26,952 nt of DNA from Moduliflexus sp964602655 (lineage in GTDB: Bacteria > Moduliflexota > Moduliflexia > Moduliflexales > Moduliflexaceae): positions 1-26,952 of the forward strand of contig CAZRSF010000083.1 of assembly GCA_964602655.1 (NCBI GenBank), written 5' to 3'. The notes beneath the pieces were generated by a model. That model had not been told where the DNA came from, did no database searches, and worked only from the letters and a program-made list of their open reading frames with translations. Made by a program: the position numbers and the translations under genes. Shown here in pieces: positions 15,594-23,156 of this stretch (positions within the stretch are counted from its first letter, which is position 1; the number at the start of each line of letters is the position of its first letter).

Positions 15594-15688
15594 CAGGGGT
15601 TGAAACCCCTGTCTCTATTCCACTGCCGCTTCGCGGCAGGAATCCGCCCTGAAATGGCGATGGAGTAGAGACGGGGGTTCAACCCCTG
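15594..15688. repeat. 95-nt cloverleaf repeat, copy 1
   Basis: The outer arms CAGGGGTTGAAACCCCTG and GGGGGTTCAACCCCTG close a structure with TCTCTA/TAGAGA extending the stem. Two inner hairpins are CTGCCGCTTCGCGGCAG (15623-15639) and CGCC...GGCG (15645-15659). Its reverse complement aligns end to end with 23157-23251, also 95 nt. It lies 22 bases 3' of the LysM gene stop, so it could serve as a structured 3' end for that transcript, though without a T-run. Confidence 0.85.
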
Positions 15689-15709
15689 AAAAATCAGAAA
15701 ATATTTGGT

Positions 15710-16402
15710 TTATTCCAAAATCGGCGCGACTTCTTGATTTGACGAGTCTTCTGCCGGAGGCGTCTCAGCAGTCGGTTGTTCCGGCGCAGGCGTTTCTGCC
15801 GGAGTCGCTTCTGCTGCCGGCGTCGTTTCCGGGGCAGGCGTTTCTGCTGGAGTCGCCTCTGCCGCTGGCGTCATTTCCGGGGCAGGCGTCGCTTCTGGCG
15901 TCGGCTCTGCCGCTGGCGGTTCAGTCGCTTGCGGAACTGGTGTCGGTTCGGCAGCGTTCTGTTCCGGCGCAGAAACAGGCGCACCGCTTCGCGCGCGCCG
16001 CCACGGTTGGCCTGGCTGCCATTGTCCGTTGCGGTTCGCGATATCGAGCCATTCCGCGTAGGTAAAACGCGGCTTCCAGCCTTCGCCGACCTGAATTTTC
16101 AGCGTTTTGCCGACCGGCAGGCGATTCGGATTGCGAATCAGGCTGCGATTGTCATGATAAATCCGTTTCCATTCGCGCGGATTATTGTAGTAGTAGCCTG
16201 CCAGCAGATGCAGGTTTTCCTGGTCGGACGCGATCGGGTGCGATACCACGCCGCCTTCATAGACTGCGCCTGACGGCAACGCGCCGTCATCACCGTTGAC
16301 AGGCGCTAAACGCCCATCGCTTTGCGCCTGCGCAAGAGACGCACAGGCGAGGCATACACACAATGCCAACCCGCCGAACATTGCCAACAATTGTCGTTTC
16401 AT
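15710..16402 (-). CDS. Exported LysM-like protein with Ala/Pro/Thr/Glu-rich tail
   Basis: A 230-residue exported protein. Residues 1-27 are a signal peptide ending AQAQ. A LysM-like module (about residues 55-105) carries LHLLAGYYYNNPREWKRIY and NRLPVGKTLKIQV, the usual 'N..W..IY..N' and 'L.vG..L.I' pattern, so peptidoglycan binding is likely. A short WLDIANRNGQW segment follows. The last 80 residues are low-complexity A/P/T/E and include two near-identical 16-residue units. The frame opens at 16411, but GGGAG lies nine bases before the ATG at 16402, so that start is preferred. It is divergent from the glycine-rich repeat gene. Confidence 0.85.
   Translation of the reverse strand: MKRQLLAMFGGLALCVCLACASLAQAQSDGRLAPVNGDDGALPSGAVYEGGVVSHPIASDQENLHLLAGYYYNNPREWKRIYHDNRSLIRNPNRLPVGKTLKIQVGEGWKPRFTYAEWLDIANRNGQWQPGQPWRRARSGAPVSAPEQNAAEPTPVPQATEPPAAEPTPEATPAPEMTPAAEATPAETPAPETTPAAEATPAETPAPEQPTAETPPAEDSSNQEVAPILE
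15788..15883. repeat. Two 48-bp tandem units in the LysM protein tail
   Basis: They encode APEMTPAAEATPAETP then APETTPAAEATPAETP, followed by a partial third unit (APEQPTAETPPAE). Such in-frame repeats allow length variation of a wall-spanning tail. Confidence 0.8.
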
Positions 16403-16729
16403 AGTGATCATCTCCCTGAAAGGGTTCGATTGATAGAATCAGCAACAACGGAGGCAAGCATACGCCTCGCCTGCAAACGCTGTCAAGCTTAAAATCATTT
16501 CTTCTTGCGAAGCGCGAGCATTTGGCGATATTTCAGAGAAGAAAATATTGTGAGATTTTCAGTCGTTTTTCCATGAATTCAGGCAAAAACTCGGATTTCG
16601 CCTTGACAGATTGCAGGTGGCGATTATTTTGATGTGTAAGAGAATTTGAGAACTTCGACAACTGATAGTGATCTCTGCTGGCGCGATGCCCAGCGATCCG
16701 AATAGACGGCAAACAAGGAGATGGAATCA
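16403..16729. other. Divergent promoter region
   Basis: There is no gene. It separates the LysM gene (minus) and the glycine-rich repeat gene (plus). The only clear signal is a sigma-70-like promoter facing the repeat gene, with a leader of about 90 bases, and the ribosome-binding sites at each end. Confidence 0.6.
16603..16630 (+). promoter_or_regulatory. Sigma-70-type promoter candidate for the repeat protein
   Basis: A perfect -35 TTGACA (16603-16608), a 16-base spacer and TATTTT (16625-16630, four of six matches to TATAAT). The start codon lies about 100 bases downstream. Confidence 0.5.
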
Positions 16730-17257
16730 ATGAAAAAGGCAATCGCCTGTCAGGGCGTCTGGCTTGATGGCGGCGAACTGCAAGCGTTATTCGACGAATA
16801 TCGCCAGCAGCAGCGCGAGCGAATGTCTGGCGGCGAGATCGCGACCTGGGCTGCCCTCGATTCGCTGGACTGGTTGTTCATCGCGCCTGATTTAGCGTAT
16901 CATGCTGGCGTAGCGCTGTCCCACATTCCTGACGCGGTCGGCGGAGTGATCGAAGGCGTGGGGCATTTGCCGGAATTGGCGGGGGATGCGGTCGGCGGAA
17001 TGATTGCGGGTGTCGGACATCTGCCGGAATTTGCTGGAAATGTCGCCGAGTCCGCGGGAAACCTGATGGAAGGCGCATTTCATGTCGTCGGAGATATTCC
17101 CGAAATAGCCGGAAATGTTGCCGAGTCCGCCGGAAATCTTATGGAAGGCGCATTTCATGTCGTCGGAGACCTTCCCGAAATTGCCGGATCGGTCGCCGAG
17201 GCCGGAGCGTCGTTTCTTGAAACGTTATTTGACCTGATCTCTTCGATTTTTGATTAA
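16730..17257 (+). CDS. Glycine-rich repeat protein with partial zf-TFIIB-like N-terminus
   Basis: A 175-residue protein I cannot assign to a named family. The N-terminus IACQGVWLDGGELQALFDEY matches the second half of zf-TFIIB domains ('CGGVWLD.GEL'), but only one cysteine remains and the first zinc knuckle is absent. Then come two 18-residue repeats (DAVGG.I.GVGHLPE.AG) and two 25-residue repeats (NVAESAGNLMEGAFHVVGD.PEIAG), ending in an amphipathic ETLFDLISSIFD. Regular glycines and small residues suggest amphipathic, possibly membrane-active helices; there is no signal peptide. The start at 16730 has AAGGAG nine bases upstream; the frame itself opens at 16721. A MITE-like element begins seven bases after the stop. 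Confidence 0.75.
   Translation: MKKAIACQGVWLDGGELQALFDEYRQQQRERMSGGEIATWAALDSLDWLFIAPDLAYHAGVALSHIPDAVGGVIEGVGHLPELAGDAVGGMIAGVGHLPEFAGNVAESAGNLMEGAFHVVGDIPEIAGNVAESAGNLMEGAFHVVGDLPEIAGSVAEAGASFLETLFDLISSIFD
16931..17188. repeat. In-gene tandem repeats (2 x 54 bp and 2 x 75 bp)
   Basis: The 54-bp units are 16931-16984 and 16985-17038; the 75-bp units are 17039-17113 and 17114-17188. The two 75-bp units differ mostly at synonymous positions and at one conservative residue (Ile/Leu), which implies recent duplication with selection to keep the protein. Confidence 0.85.
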
Positions 17258-17263
17258 AATAAC

Positions 17264-17381
17264 TATAGCATTATTCATAAGCATTGGACACGTTTCAGGA
17301 GTGCCAAAGCGAAGCTTTGGCCGTCAAAAGCTCCGCTTTGACACTCCTCTTGATACGTCAACTGATGCGAATAATGCTATA
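17264..17381. repeat. MITE-like element, copy B
   Basis: The terminal inverted repeats TATAGCATTATTC (17264-17276) and GAATAATGCTATA (17369-17381) are perfect. The core 17297-17348 is closed by AGGAGTG/CACTCCT and contains two hairpins, CCAAAGCGAAGCTTTGG and a GTCAAA...TTTGAC stem. The outer TA on each side could be a TA target duplication, as in IS630/Tc1-type elements. It ends 14 bases before the next gene's start, so that gene's upstream control region lies in or beyond the element. Confidence 0.75.
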
Positions 17382-17395
17382 ACATGAGGTGTGTT

Positions 17396-18208
17396 ATGAA
17401 AAAATCATCCTGGTGTGTTATCGTTATGATTCTCAGCGTCGCGTTGTGGTCTGCGCTGGCGGCGAATTCCTGTCTGGCCGCAGAAAAAGAGACTGTGACA
17501 GTAGGTTGGACATCCTGGGAGCCGTTCGCATATCGTGACGGTTCAGGTCATCTTGTGGGGTTGAATATCGAATTGCTGACTGCGTTGCTGAATGCCTCCG
17601 GATATCAATTCGAATTCGAAGAGATTCCCTGGAAACGGCAGCTTCTCGAACTTGAGCAGGGGAAGCTCGATATTTCCGCCGGAGCCAACAAAACCGCCGA
17701 ACGTGAACAATTTGTCTATTTTACAGCGCCATATCAACAAGAAGGGGTCGGATTATTCGTGAGAAAAGGTGAGACCGGAGCGTATTCGGTCAAAACGTTA
17801 TCAGATCTGATCGGTGGTTCCATGACGATTGGCGTACTCGCTGGCTCGATGTATAGCGATGAATACGCGACCCTGCGCGACAACCCTGATTTCAGCAAGC
17901 ATCTCGCAGAAGTCGCTCATGATCAGCAAAACCATCGAAAATTATTGTTGAAACGGATTGATGGATTTATCCAGGAATATTCAACACTGACGCGGCAAAC
18001 GATGGATACAGGGTTTCTGGATCAGATTGAACCGCTCTTTATGGTCAGCACGGAACCACTGTACATCATCGTCAGCAAAAAAACGGCGTCGCCGCAGCTC
18101 GTTCAGGATATCAACGATGCTCTTGCGCGATTGAAAGCTGACGGGACATATCTGAAGTTGTTCGAAAAATATCGCATTCCGGCCAATGCGTTACCTGAGA
18201 ATCAATAG
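17396..18208 (+). CDS. Extracellular solute-binding protein (family 3)
   Basis: A 270-residue periplasmic binding protein of the amino-acid/polar-solute type (SBP_bac_3). Residues 1-29 form a signal peptide ending CLAAE. The mature protein opens TVTVGWTSWEPFAYRDGSGH, then LVGLNIELLTALL, the classic two-lobed binding fold start, and ends ALARLKADGTYLKLFEKY. The start at 17396 has GAGG six bases upstream; an in-frame ATG four codons earlier overlaps that sequence. No permease or ATPase gene is adjacent, so it may serve a transporter elsewhere or act as a sensor module. It is followed by the NadR-like gene 18 bases later. Confidence 0.9.
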   Translation: MKKSSWCVIVMILSVALWSALAANSCLAAEKETVTVGWTSWEPFAYRDGSGHLVGLNIELLTALLNASGYQFEFEEIPWKRQLLELEQGKLDISAGANKTAEREQFVYFTAPYQQEGVGLFVRKGETGAYSVKTLSDLIGGSMTIGVLAGSMYSDEYATLRDNPDFSKHLAEVAHDQQNHRKLLLKRIDGFIQEYSTLTRQTMDTGFLDQIEPLFMVSTEPLYIIVSKKTASPQLVQDINDALARLKADGTYLKLFEKYRIPANALPENQ

Positions 18209-18226
18209 ATTTTCATTCCCCGCCGA

Positions 18227-19231
18227 ATGACACGAGGTCTGACGTTAGGAAAATACGCGCCGCTGCATCGCGGGCATCAGTTGGTGATTGACACCGCGTT
18301 CGCCGAAATGGATGAGGTGATCGTCGTGATCTACGATTGTCCCGAAACCACTGCCGTGCCGCTGACGGTACGCGCGAACTGGCTGAGGACGTTGTATCCG
18401 GCAGCGCAAGTGATTGAAGCGTGGGACGGCCCGACTGATGTTGGAAATACGCCGGAAATCAAACGCGCCCATGAAACGTATCTGCTGCATCGGCTGAAAT
18501 TGCAGAAGATCACGCATTTTTATTCCAGCGAATTTTACGGTGAACACGTCAGCGCGGCATTCGGCGCAGTCAATCGGCGGGTTGATCCCGAACGCCGCCT
18601 CGCGCCAGTGTCCGGCACGCTGATTCGCGATCATCCGTTTGCATATCGTCAGTATCTTGAGCCGGTCGTCTATCGGGATTTGATCGCGAATATCGTCTTG
18701 CTCGGCGCGCCTTCGACCGGCAAAACCACGCTTGCCGAACGGATGGCGCAGGAATTCGATACGGTCTGGATGCCGGAATATGGGCGGGAATACTGGGAAA
18801 CGCATCAGATCGAGCGGCGGCTGTCGCTCGAACAATTAGTCGAGATCGCCGAAGGCCATCTCGAACGCGAAAACGCGCTGCTTTTGCAGGCCAACCGCTA
18901 CCTCTTCGCCGATACCAACGCCATCACCACGTACATGTTTTCCCGGTCGTATCATCACGCCGTTGCGCCGCGCCTTGCGGAACTCGCAATGCAGGCGGCG
19001 GCGCGCTACGATTTGGTGTTTCTCTGCGGCGACGACATTCCGTATGACGATACCTGGGATCGTTCCGGCGATGTCAACCGGTGTATATTTCAAAAGCAGA
19101 TTCTCGCAGATTTACTGATGCGGAAAATTCCGTTTATCCAATTGCGCGGAGATATTGAAACGCGAGTGCGTATCGTAAAAACCGTGTTGAAGACATTTCG
19201 GAAATATACGAATTGGTGGGGACGATTGTGA
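18227..19231 (+). CDS. nadR: NadR-like bifunctional NMN adenylyltransferase / ribosylnicotinamide kinase
   Basis: A 334-residue cytoplasmic enzyme for NAD salvage. The N-terminal domain (about 1-140) is a nucleotidyltransferase with GKYAPLHRGH (H14, H17) and SGTLIRDHP, which joins NMN and ATP to give NAD. The C-terminal domain (about 150-334) is a P-loop kinase with Walker A GAPSTGKT (160-167), which phosphorylates nicotinamide riboside. The helix-turn-helix repressor domain of enterobacterial NadR is absent, as in many other bacteria, so this version is purely enzymatic. It starts 18 bases after the solute-binding gene; no strong ribosome-binding site is visible (ACACGAGG overlaps the start area). 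Confidence 0.9.
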   Translation: MTRGLTLGKYAPLHRGHQLVIDTAFAEMDEVIVVIYDCPETTAVPLTVRANWLRTLYPAAQVIEAWDGPTDVGNTPEIKRAHETYLLHRLKLQKITHFYSSEFYGEHVSAAFGAVNRRVDPERRLAPVSGTLIRDHPFAYRQYLEPVVYRDLIANIVLLGAPSTGKTTLAERMAQEFDTVWMPEYGREYWETHQIERRLSLEQLVEIAEGHLERENALLLQANRYLFADTNAITTYMFSRSYHHAVAPRLAELAMQAAARYDLVFLCGDDIPYDDTWDRSGDVNRCIFQKQILADLLMRKIPFIQLRGDIETRVRIVKTVLKTFRKYTNWWGRL

Positions 19232-19261
19232 CGATGATGTAGAGACGCCCCGGCGGAGCAA

Positions 19262-19383
19262 GGGCTGTTAAGTTCTGTCATTGCGCGGAGCGTCAGCGAC
19301 AAAGCAATCCCGCTGAAATCAAGGATTGCTTCGTCGTTGTCACTCCGCGCAATGACAGTTTCTCGCAAGAACTTAACAGCCCT
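19262..19383. repeat. Inverted-repeat element between nadR and hisC
   Basis: The left arm GGGCTGTTAAGTTC... (19262-19310) and right arm (19323-19383) are near-perfect reverse complements over about 50 bases; the right arm carries about 12 extra bases (CTTGCGAGAAA). The motifs CTGTCATTGCG and AAGCAATCC are shared with the element at 6889-6995 (AAGCCATCC there). It lies between two convergent genes. A long hairpin could form in both transcripts. Confidence 0.8.
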
Positions 19384-19413
19384 GCCGCGCCGAAGCGTTT
19401 TTACAGGGGCGAA

Positions 19414-20517
19414 TTATTCCGATAACGCGCGGTTGAGGGCGTTGACAAGCCGTTCATTTTGTTCCGGCGTGCCAATTGTGATCCGCAGATGGTTCGGCAG
19501 GCCGTAGCCTTTGATCGGGCGGACGATCACGCCTTGTCTCAGCAGGCTATTGTATGCCGGCGCGGCTTCGCGTTTCAGGTCTATGGTAATGAAATTGCCC
19601 TGCGTCGGAATAAAGGCGATTCCAGCCTCGGCAAACGCCCTGTACAGATACGCTTTGCCCTGCGCATTGATCTCGCGGCTGCGTTGAACATGTTCGACAT
19701 CAGTAAGCGCTGCCAGCGCCGCTGCCTGGGAAATAGCGTTCACATTAAACGGCGGACGAATCCGGTTTGCCGCATCAATGATTTCCGGCAGGCTTAATCC
19801 GTAGCCGACGCGTAATCCGGCCAACCCGTAAATTTTCGAAAACGTCTTCAGCAGTAAGAGCCGCCGTCCATTCTTCAGATAGGCCAGCGAATTCGGAAAA
19901 TTCTCGGCGTCCACATACTCGTCATACGCTTCATCCGTGACCACCAACACCCGTTCAGGAACGCGCTGCATGAAGGCGTCGAACTCCTGTTTTGTGACAA
20001 TCGTGCCGAGCGGATTGGTCGGATTATCCACAAAAATCATTTTGGTTTTGGGGGTAATCGCGGCGGCCATCGCTTCCAAATCATGCGAATAGTTAGATTT
20101 CGGCGGAATCGAATGGATTTTTGCGCCGATGCCCATCGCGGCTAACTTGTACACAATAAACGAATATTGGGAGAGCACCACCTCATCGGCGGATGTCAGC
20201 ACCGTGCGCATCATCAATTCAATGACTTCGTCCGAGCCACAGCCGATGAAAATTTGCGACGGCTGCACCTGATGCTTTTGGGCAAGCGCGTTTTTCAGAC
20301 GATAGCTATCGCCGTCAGGATATGAATTCGCCTGAAGAATCGCCTGTTTCATCGCCTCAAGGGCTTTCGGGGACGGCCCCAGCGGGTTTTCATTGGACGC
20401 AAGTTTGATGGAATTGGTAATGCCCAACTCCCGTTCTAATTCTTCGACTGGCTTGCCGGGTTGATACGGCGTAATCTCAAGAATATGAGACGGAATAAGA
20501 TCGCGAATATCGGTCAT
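19414..20517 (-). CDS. hisC: Histidinol-phosphate aminotransferase
   Basis: A 367-residue PLP enzyme of the class I/II fold that converts imidazole acetol phosphate and glutamate to histidinol phosphate in histidine synthesis. The motifs are KLASNENPLGPSP near the N-terminus, FVDNPTNPLGT, VVTDEAYDEYVD and the PLP lysine K228 in LKTFSKIYGLAGLRVGYG. The C-terminal VRPIKGYGLPNHLRITIGT is typical of HisC. Related enzymes act on phenylalanine or tyrosine, so aromatic activity is possible. No other his gene is nearby. No clear Shine-Dalgarno is seen before the ATG. It lies downstream of the TolC-like gene with a hairpin-rich gap. Confidence 0.92.
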   Translation of the reverse strand: MTDIRDLIPSHILEITPYQPGKPVEELERELGITNSIKLASNENPLGPSPKALEAMKQAILQANSYPDGDSYRLKNALAQKHQVQPSQIFIGCGSDEVIELMMRTVLTSADEVVLSQYSFIVYKLAAMGIGAKIHSIPPKSNYSHDLEAMAAAITPKTKMIFVDNPTNPLGTIVTKQEFDAFMQRVPERVLVVTDEAYDEYVDAENFPNSLAYLKNGRRLLLLKTFSKIYGLAGLRVGYGLSLPEIIDAANRIRPPFNVNAISQAAALAALTDVEHVQRSREINAQGKAYLYRAFAEAGIAFIPTQGNFITIDLKREAAPAYNSLLRQGVIVRPIKGYGLPNHLRITIGTPEQNERLVNALNRALSE

Positions 20518-20557
20518 GATGATAGATGCTTTCAGGATGTGATTGACGGGTTCATCG

Positions 20558-20589
20558 CATCAGGGGCGTTCAACCGAACGCCCCTGATG
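20558..20589. repeat. Perfect 14-bp hairpin between the tolC-like gene and hisC
   Basis: CATCAGGGGCGTTC (20558-20571) and its exact reverse complement (20576-20589) flank AACC. A smaller imperfect hairpin (20601-20629) sits between it and the tolC-like stop. No T-run follows in the direction of transcription, so factor-independent termination is doubtful; it may protect the 3' end of the transcript. Confidence 0.6.
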
Positions 20590-20631
20590 TCACCAATCAA
20601 CGACACCTTGAAACGCTGTAAGGTGTTCGGA

Positions 20632-22173
20632 TTATTCTTCGAATGTGATATTATGCCGCTGCAAGGTCGTGCCAGTCGCGTTCTCAAGACTGACAAGCGC
20701 CTGATTATAGGACGTGATGGTTTGCGCTTCCTGTGTAAGAGCCTGCGTCAGCTTATCCTGGTAGTCAAGCACCTGAAAGTTCGTGGAGAGTCCTTCATTG
20801 AATTTCTTTTGTTCTGCGTCTAATTGTTCCTGCGCTAATTCCCTGGCAATACGCGTGACGCCAATCAATTCATAGGCCGTCTGTAAGGAACGATACGTGA
20901 TGCGCACCTGCACCGCAAGCTGCTGCTCTAAATTACGGAGCGTCAGCTTGTTCTTATCCAATTCCAATTTCGCTTTATTATAGGCGCTTTTCGCGGCGCG
21001 GTTGCCACCTAACGGATAGCTGAAACTTCCGCCGACGGTGACGTTAAAATTTTCTGCGCTGACGAAACTGCCGAACGAGTCGCCGATGCCTTCATCCTTT
21101 CCGTTCAGGCCAAGTCCCCCGATCAGGTTCAACTCCGGTTTCAATTGATTTTCAGCGTAATGGATTGAAATCTCTTGAATTTCAATCGCTTTTTGCAGTT
21201 GCTTCAATTCTTCGCGATTCGCTAAGGCGGCCTGGATATTTTCTGCCAGCGATGTTTCATACAGTTGCGCGTTTGGCTGGTCTGTCGGGATGATTGCCGC
21301 TTCCCAGATCGGATCGTCCGAGGGGAGCGTCAACAATTTTTTCAACTGATCTTCTCTGGTGAGCACAGTTAATTCGGCGGAAGTCACCGCGACGTTGCGC
21401 GACGCGGCTTGCGCTTTTGCTGCCAGCACTTCAATCGGAGCCAATGTCCCGACCTCCACCTGCGCTTCGTTGATTTTCACTAAATCGTTTGCCAGTCGCA
21501 GCGAGTTGCGTTTGGCTTCAAGATCAGCGCGGGCATTCACCAAATCCCAATATGCGGTGTTGATGTCCGTGATGACTTCAATGGTTTTCGCGCGCAATTC
21601 GCTGACTGAAATGTCGCGCTGCGTCTTTTTGACGCGAATCTGGGTGGTATTGATGTCCACGCCGAGGTTTTTCATGGTTGGCTGGACAAGTTGAAATTTG
21701 ACGGAGGTGTCATACGAATCGTCGATCTTGTCGGTATCGAATACCGACGCGTCAACGCCGGTCGTCACGGAATATGATCTCCCCGATGTTGACCGCTTGC
21801 CGATGCCTCCGCTCATTCCGATAATGTTTGTATTGCTCAGACCTGTATTGGGGTTTTCTTCGGCTTTGTTGAAGGTGTACGTCATTTTCGCCTCGCTGCT
21901 TGGATCGAACGAAGATTCGGCGCTGGTGATTTCTTCGTCAATAATCTTCGGGTCTATCTGTTTGGCAGTGATTTCCAGGTTATTCTGCAATGCTAATTTT
22001 ATAATGTCTTCGATGCCGAAGTAAATTTGTTCACGGTCTGTCGGCATCGCTTGAATCTGCGATTTCTCGGCATCGGCGGGCTGCTGAACATCTTGCGCAA
22101 ACGAATGCTGCGCGACGGCAAGCGTCAACGACAGTGAAGCGATACACCAGAATGATCTCTGAAAAATTTTCAT
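20632..22173 (-). CDS. TolC-family outer-membrane channel protein
   Basis: A 513-residue outer-membrane efflux protein. Residues 1-26 are a signal peptide (ending QHSFA). Two OEP repeats follow, each with long helices that form the periplasmic tunnel. Recognisable pieces are DIIKLALQNNLEITAKQIDP near the N-terminus, INTAYWDLVNARADLEAKRN, and in the second half LAQEQLDAEQKKFNEGL, then VLDYQDKL and SYNQALVSLENATG. It would form the exit duct of a tripartite pump or type I secretion system, but no adaptor or pump gene is adjacent. The start is supported by AAAGGAG seven bases upstream. Confidence 0.93.
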   Translation of the reverse strand: MKIFQRSFWCIASLSLTLAVAQHSFAQDVQQPADAEKSQIQAMPTDREQIYFGIEDIIKLALQNNLEITAKQIDPKIIDEEITSAESSFDPSSEAKMTYTFNKAEENPNTGLSNTNIIGMSGGIGKRSTSGRSYSVTTGVDASVFDTDKIDDSYDTSVKFQLVQPTMKNLGVDINTTQIRVKKTQRDISVSELRAKTIEVITDINTAYWDLVNARADLEAKRNSLRLANDLVKINEAQVEVGTLAPIEVLAAKAQAASRNVAVTSAELTVLTREDQLKKLLTLPSDDPIWEAAIIPTDQPNAQLYETSLAENIQAALANREELKQLQKAIEIQEISIHYAENQLKPELNLIGGLGLNGKDEGIGDSFGSFVSAENFNVTVGGSFSYPLGGNRAAKSAYNKAKLELDKNKLTLRNLEQQLAVQVRITYRSLQTAYELIGVTRIARELAQEQLDAEQKKFNEGLSTNFQVLDYQDKLTQALTQEAQTITSYNQALVSLENATGTTLQRHNITFEE

Positions 22174-22324
22174 GCCAGTACTCCTTTCATGGTTCAGGTA
22201 TCTGTATTAAAAAAACACGCATTTCATTTCTATCGCGTATAGATAACGTCTCTAACAGAAGACGTTCTATCAGAAAGAATCGTTTCGAAAACCTGCGTGG
22301 TAGATGTACGACGAAAACGGGGCT

Positions 22325-22353
22325 AAATTACACACAGCAAAATGTTTTGTCAA
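22325..22353 (-). promoter_or_regulatory. Promoter candidate for the tolC-like gene
   Basis: On the minus strand a perfect -35 TTGACA (22353-22348), a 17-base spacer and TAATTT (22330-22325). The surrounding sequence upstream is very AT-rich. The implied leader of about 150 bases contains a small hairpin (AACGTCT/AGACGTT, 22245-22266). Confidence 0.45.
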
Positions 22354-22397
22354 TATAATTTCATTAATTATATAAAATATTTAAGTTGACTTAATTT

Positions 22398-23150
22398 TTA
22401 AGAGATTGATTTTCTGCGATTCCGCTGCTGGCGCACTTCGAATGCAAGCAATGCGCTGGCAACGGAGGCGTTTAACGATGAAACACGCCCATATAAAGGA
22501 ATCGAAACCATCAGATCGCATCGGTCAGCCACTAAGCGGCGGATGCCTTCCCCTTCATTGCCGATGACTAACGCAATTGCGCCAGTGAAATCGGCATCGG
22601 TAAAGGCTTGCATTGCTTGATCCGATGAGCCGATAACCCAGACGCCATGTTGTTTTAATTCTTCAAGCGTTTCCGCAATATTCGTCACGCGGCAGACCGG
22701 AAGATACGCTGTCGCCCCGGCGGCAGCTTTAACGACAATCGGCGTGACTTCCGCCGCTTTTCGTTTCGCGATAATGACGCCATGCGCTCCGGCGCATTCG
22801 GCAGAACGCAGAATCGCGCCGAAATTATGCGGGTCTTGAATCTGGTCTAAGACAATAAAAAACGGCGGCTCTCCGCGTTCTTTCGATGCTGCCAGCAGCT
22901 TTTCCAATGACGCATATTCGAAGGTGACACTCAAAGCGACTACGCCCTGATGCGAGGCATTGCCCTGCGCGCGTTTAGCGAGGCGTTCATACGGCTCGAA
23001 ACGCACCTCGATGCCTTGTGTTTTGGCCTCGCGCACAATCTCGTGAATGCCCGCGCCTTTACGCCCGTCGCCGATGTAGATGCGGTCAATGGCCGCGCCG
23101 CTGCGCAACGCTTCCTGAACCGGATGAATCCCCCAAATAATATCGCTCAC
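22398..23150 (-). CDS. rlmB: TrmH/SpoU-family 23S rRNA 2'-O-methyltransferase (RlmB-like)
   Basis: A 250-residue SPOUT methyltransferase that would transfer methyl from S-adenosylmethionine to a ribose 2'-OH, most likely G2251 of 23S rRNA. It has an N-terminal L30e-like substrate-binding domain (IIWGIHPVQEAL...) and three SPOUT motifs: DPHNFGAILRSA (N109), VIGNEGEGI (195-203) and IPLYGRVSSLNASVA (217-231), which form the knot. The frame stays open to 23360, but the upstream part reads through the 95-nt repeat and into cysS, with no family similarity. The preferred start is therefore GTG at 23150, giving the usual family length. No strong ribosome-binding site is seen. It follows cysS, a common neighbour. 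Confidence 0.9.
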   Translation of the reverse strand: MSDIIWGIHPVQEALRSGAAIDRIYIGDGRKGAGIHEIVREAKTQGIEVRFEPYERLAKRAQGNASHQGVVALSVTFEYASLEKLLAASKERGEPPFFIVLDQIQDPHNFGAILRSAECAGAHGVIIAKRKAAEVTPIVVKAAAGATAYLPVCRVTNIAETLEELKQHGVWVIGSSDQAMQAFTDADFTGAIALVIGNEGEGIRRLVADRCDLMVSIPLYGRVSSLNASVASALLAFEVRQQRNRRKSIS

Positions 23151-23156
23151 AGAATT

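Larger units (their letters stand above)
15214..15709. other. Repeat-rich intergenic region
   Basis: No convincing gene is present in nearly 500 bases. In order it holds a GGACGAAA/TTTCGTCC hairpin (15240-15260), a TGTCGAAAT/ATTTCGACA hairpin (15289-15309), a MITE-like element (15313-15420) and the 95-nt cloverleaf element (15594-15688). A 36-codon frame at 15558-15668 starts just after AAGGAG but runs straight through the cloverleaf repeat, so it is probably not a real gene. Confidence 0.7.

Noticed and set aside
15558..15668. 36-codon frame preceded by AAGGAG
   Set aside because: About two thirds of it is the 95-nt repeat read as protein. The AAGGAG match alone is not enough.
15776..16273. 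Long arginine-rich plus-strand frame
   Set aside because: It is the antisense of the low-complexity tail and body of the LysM gene; the composition is an artefact of GC-rich repeats.
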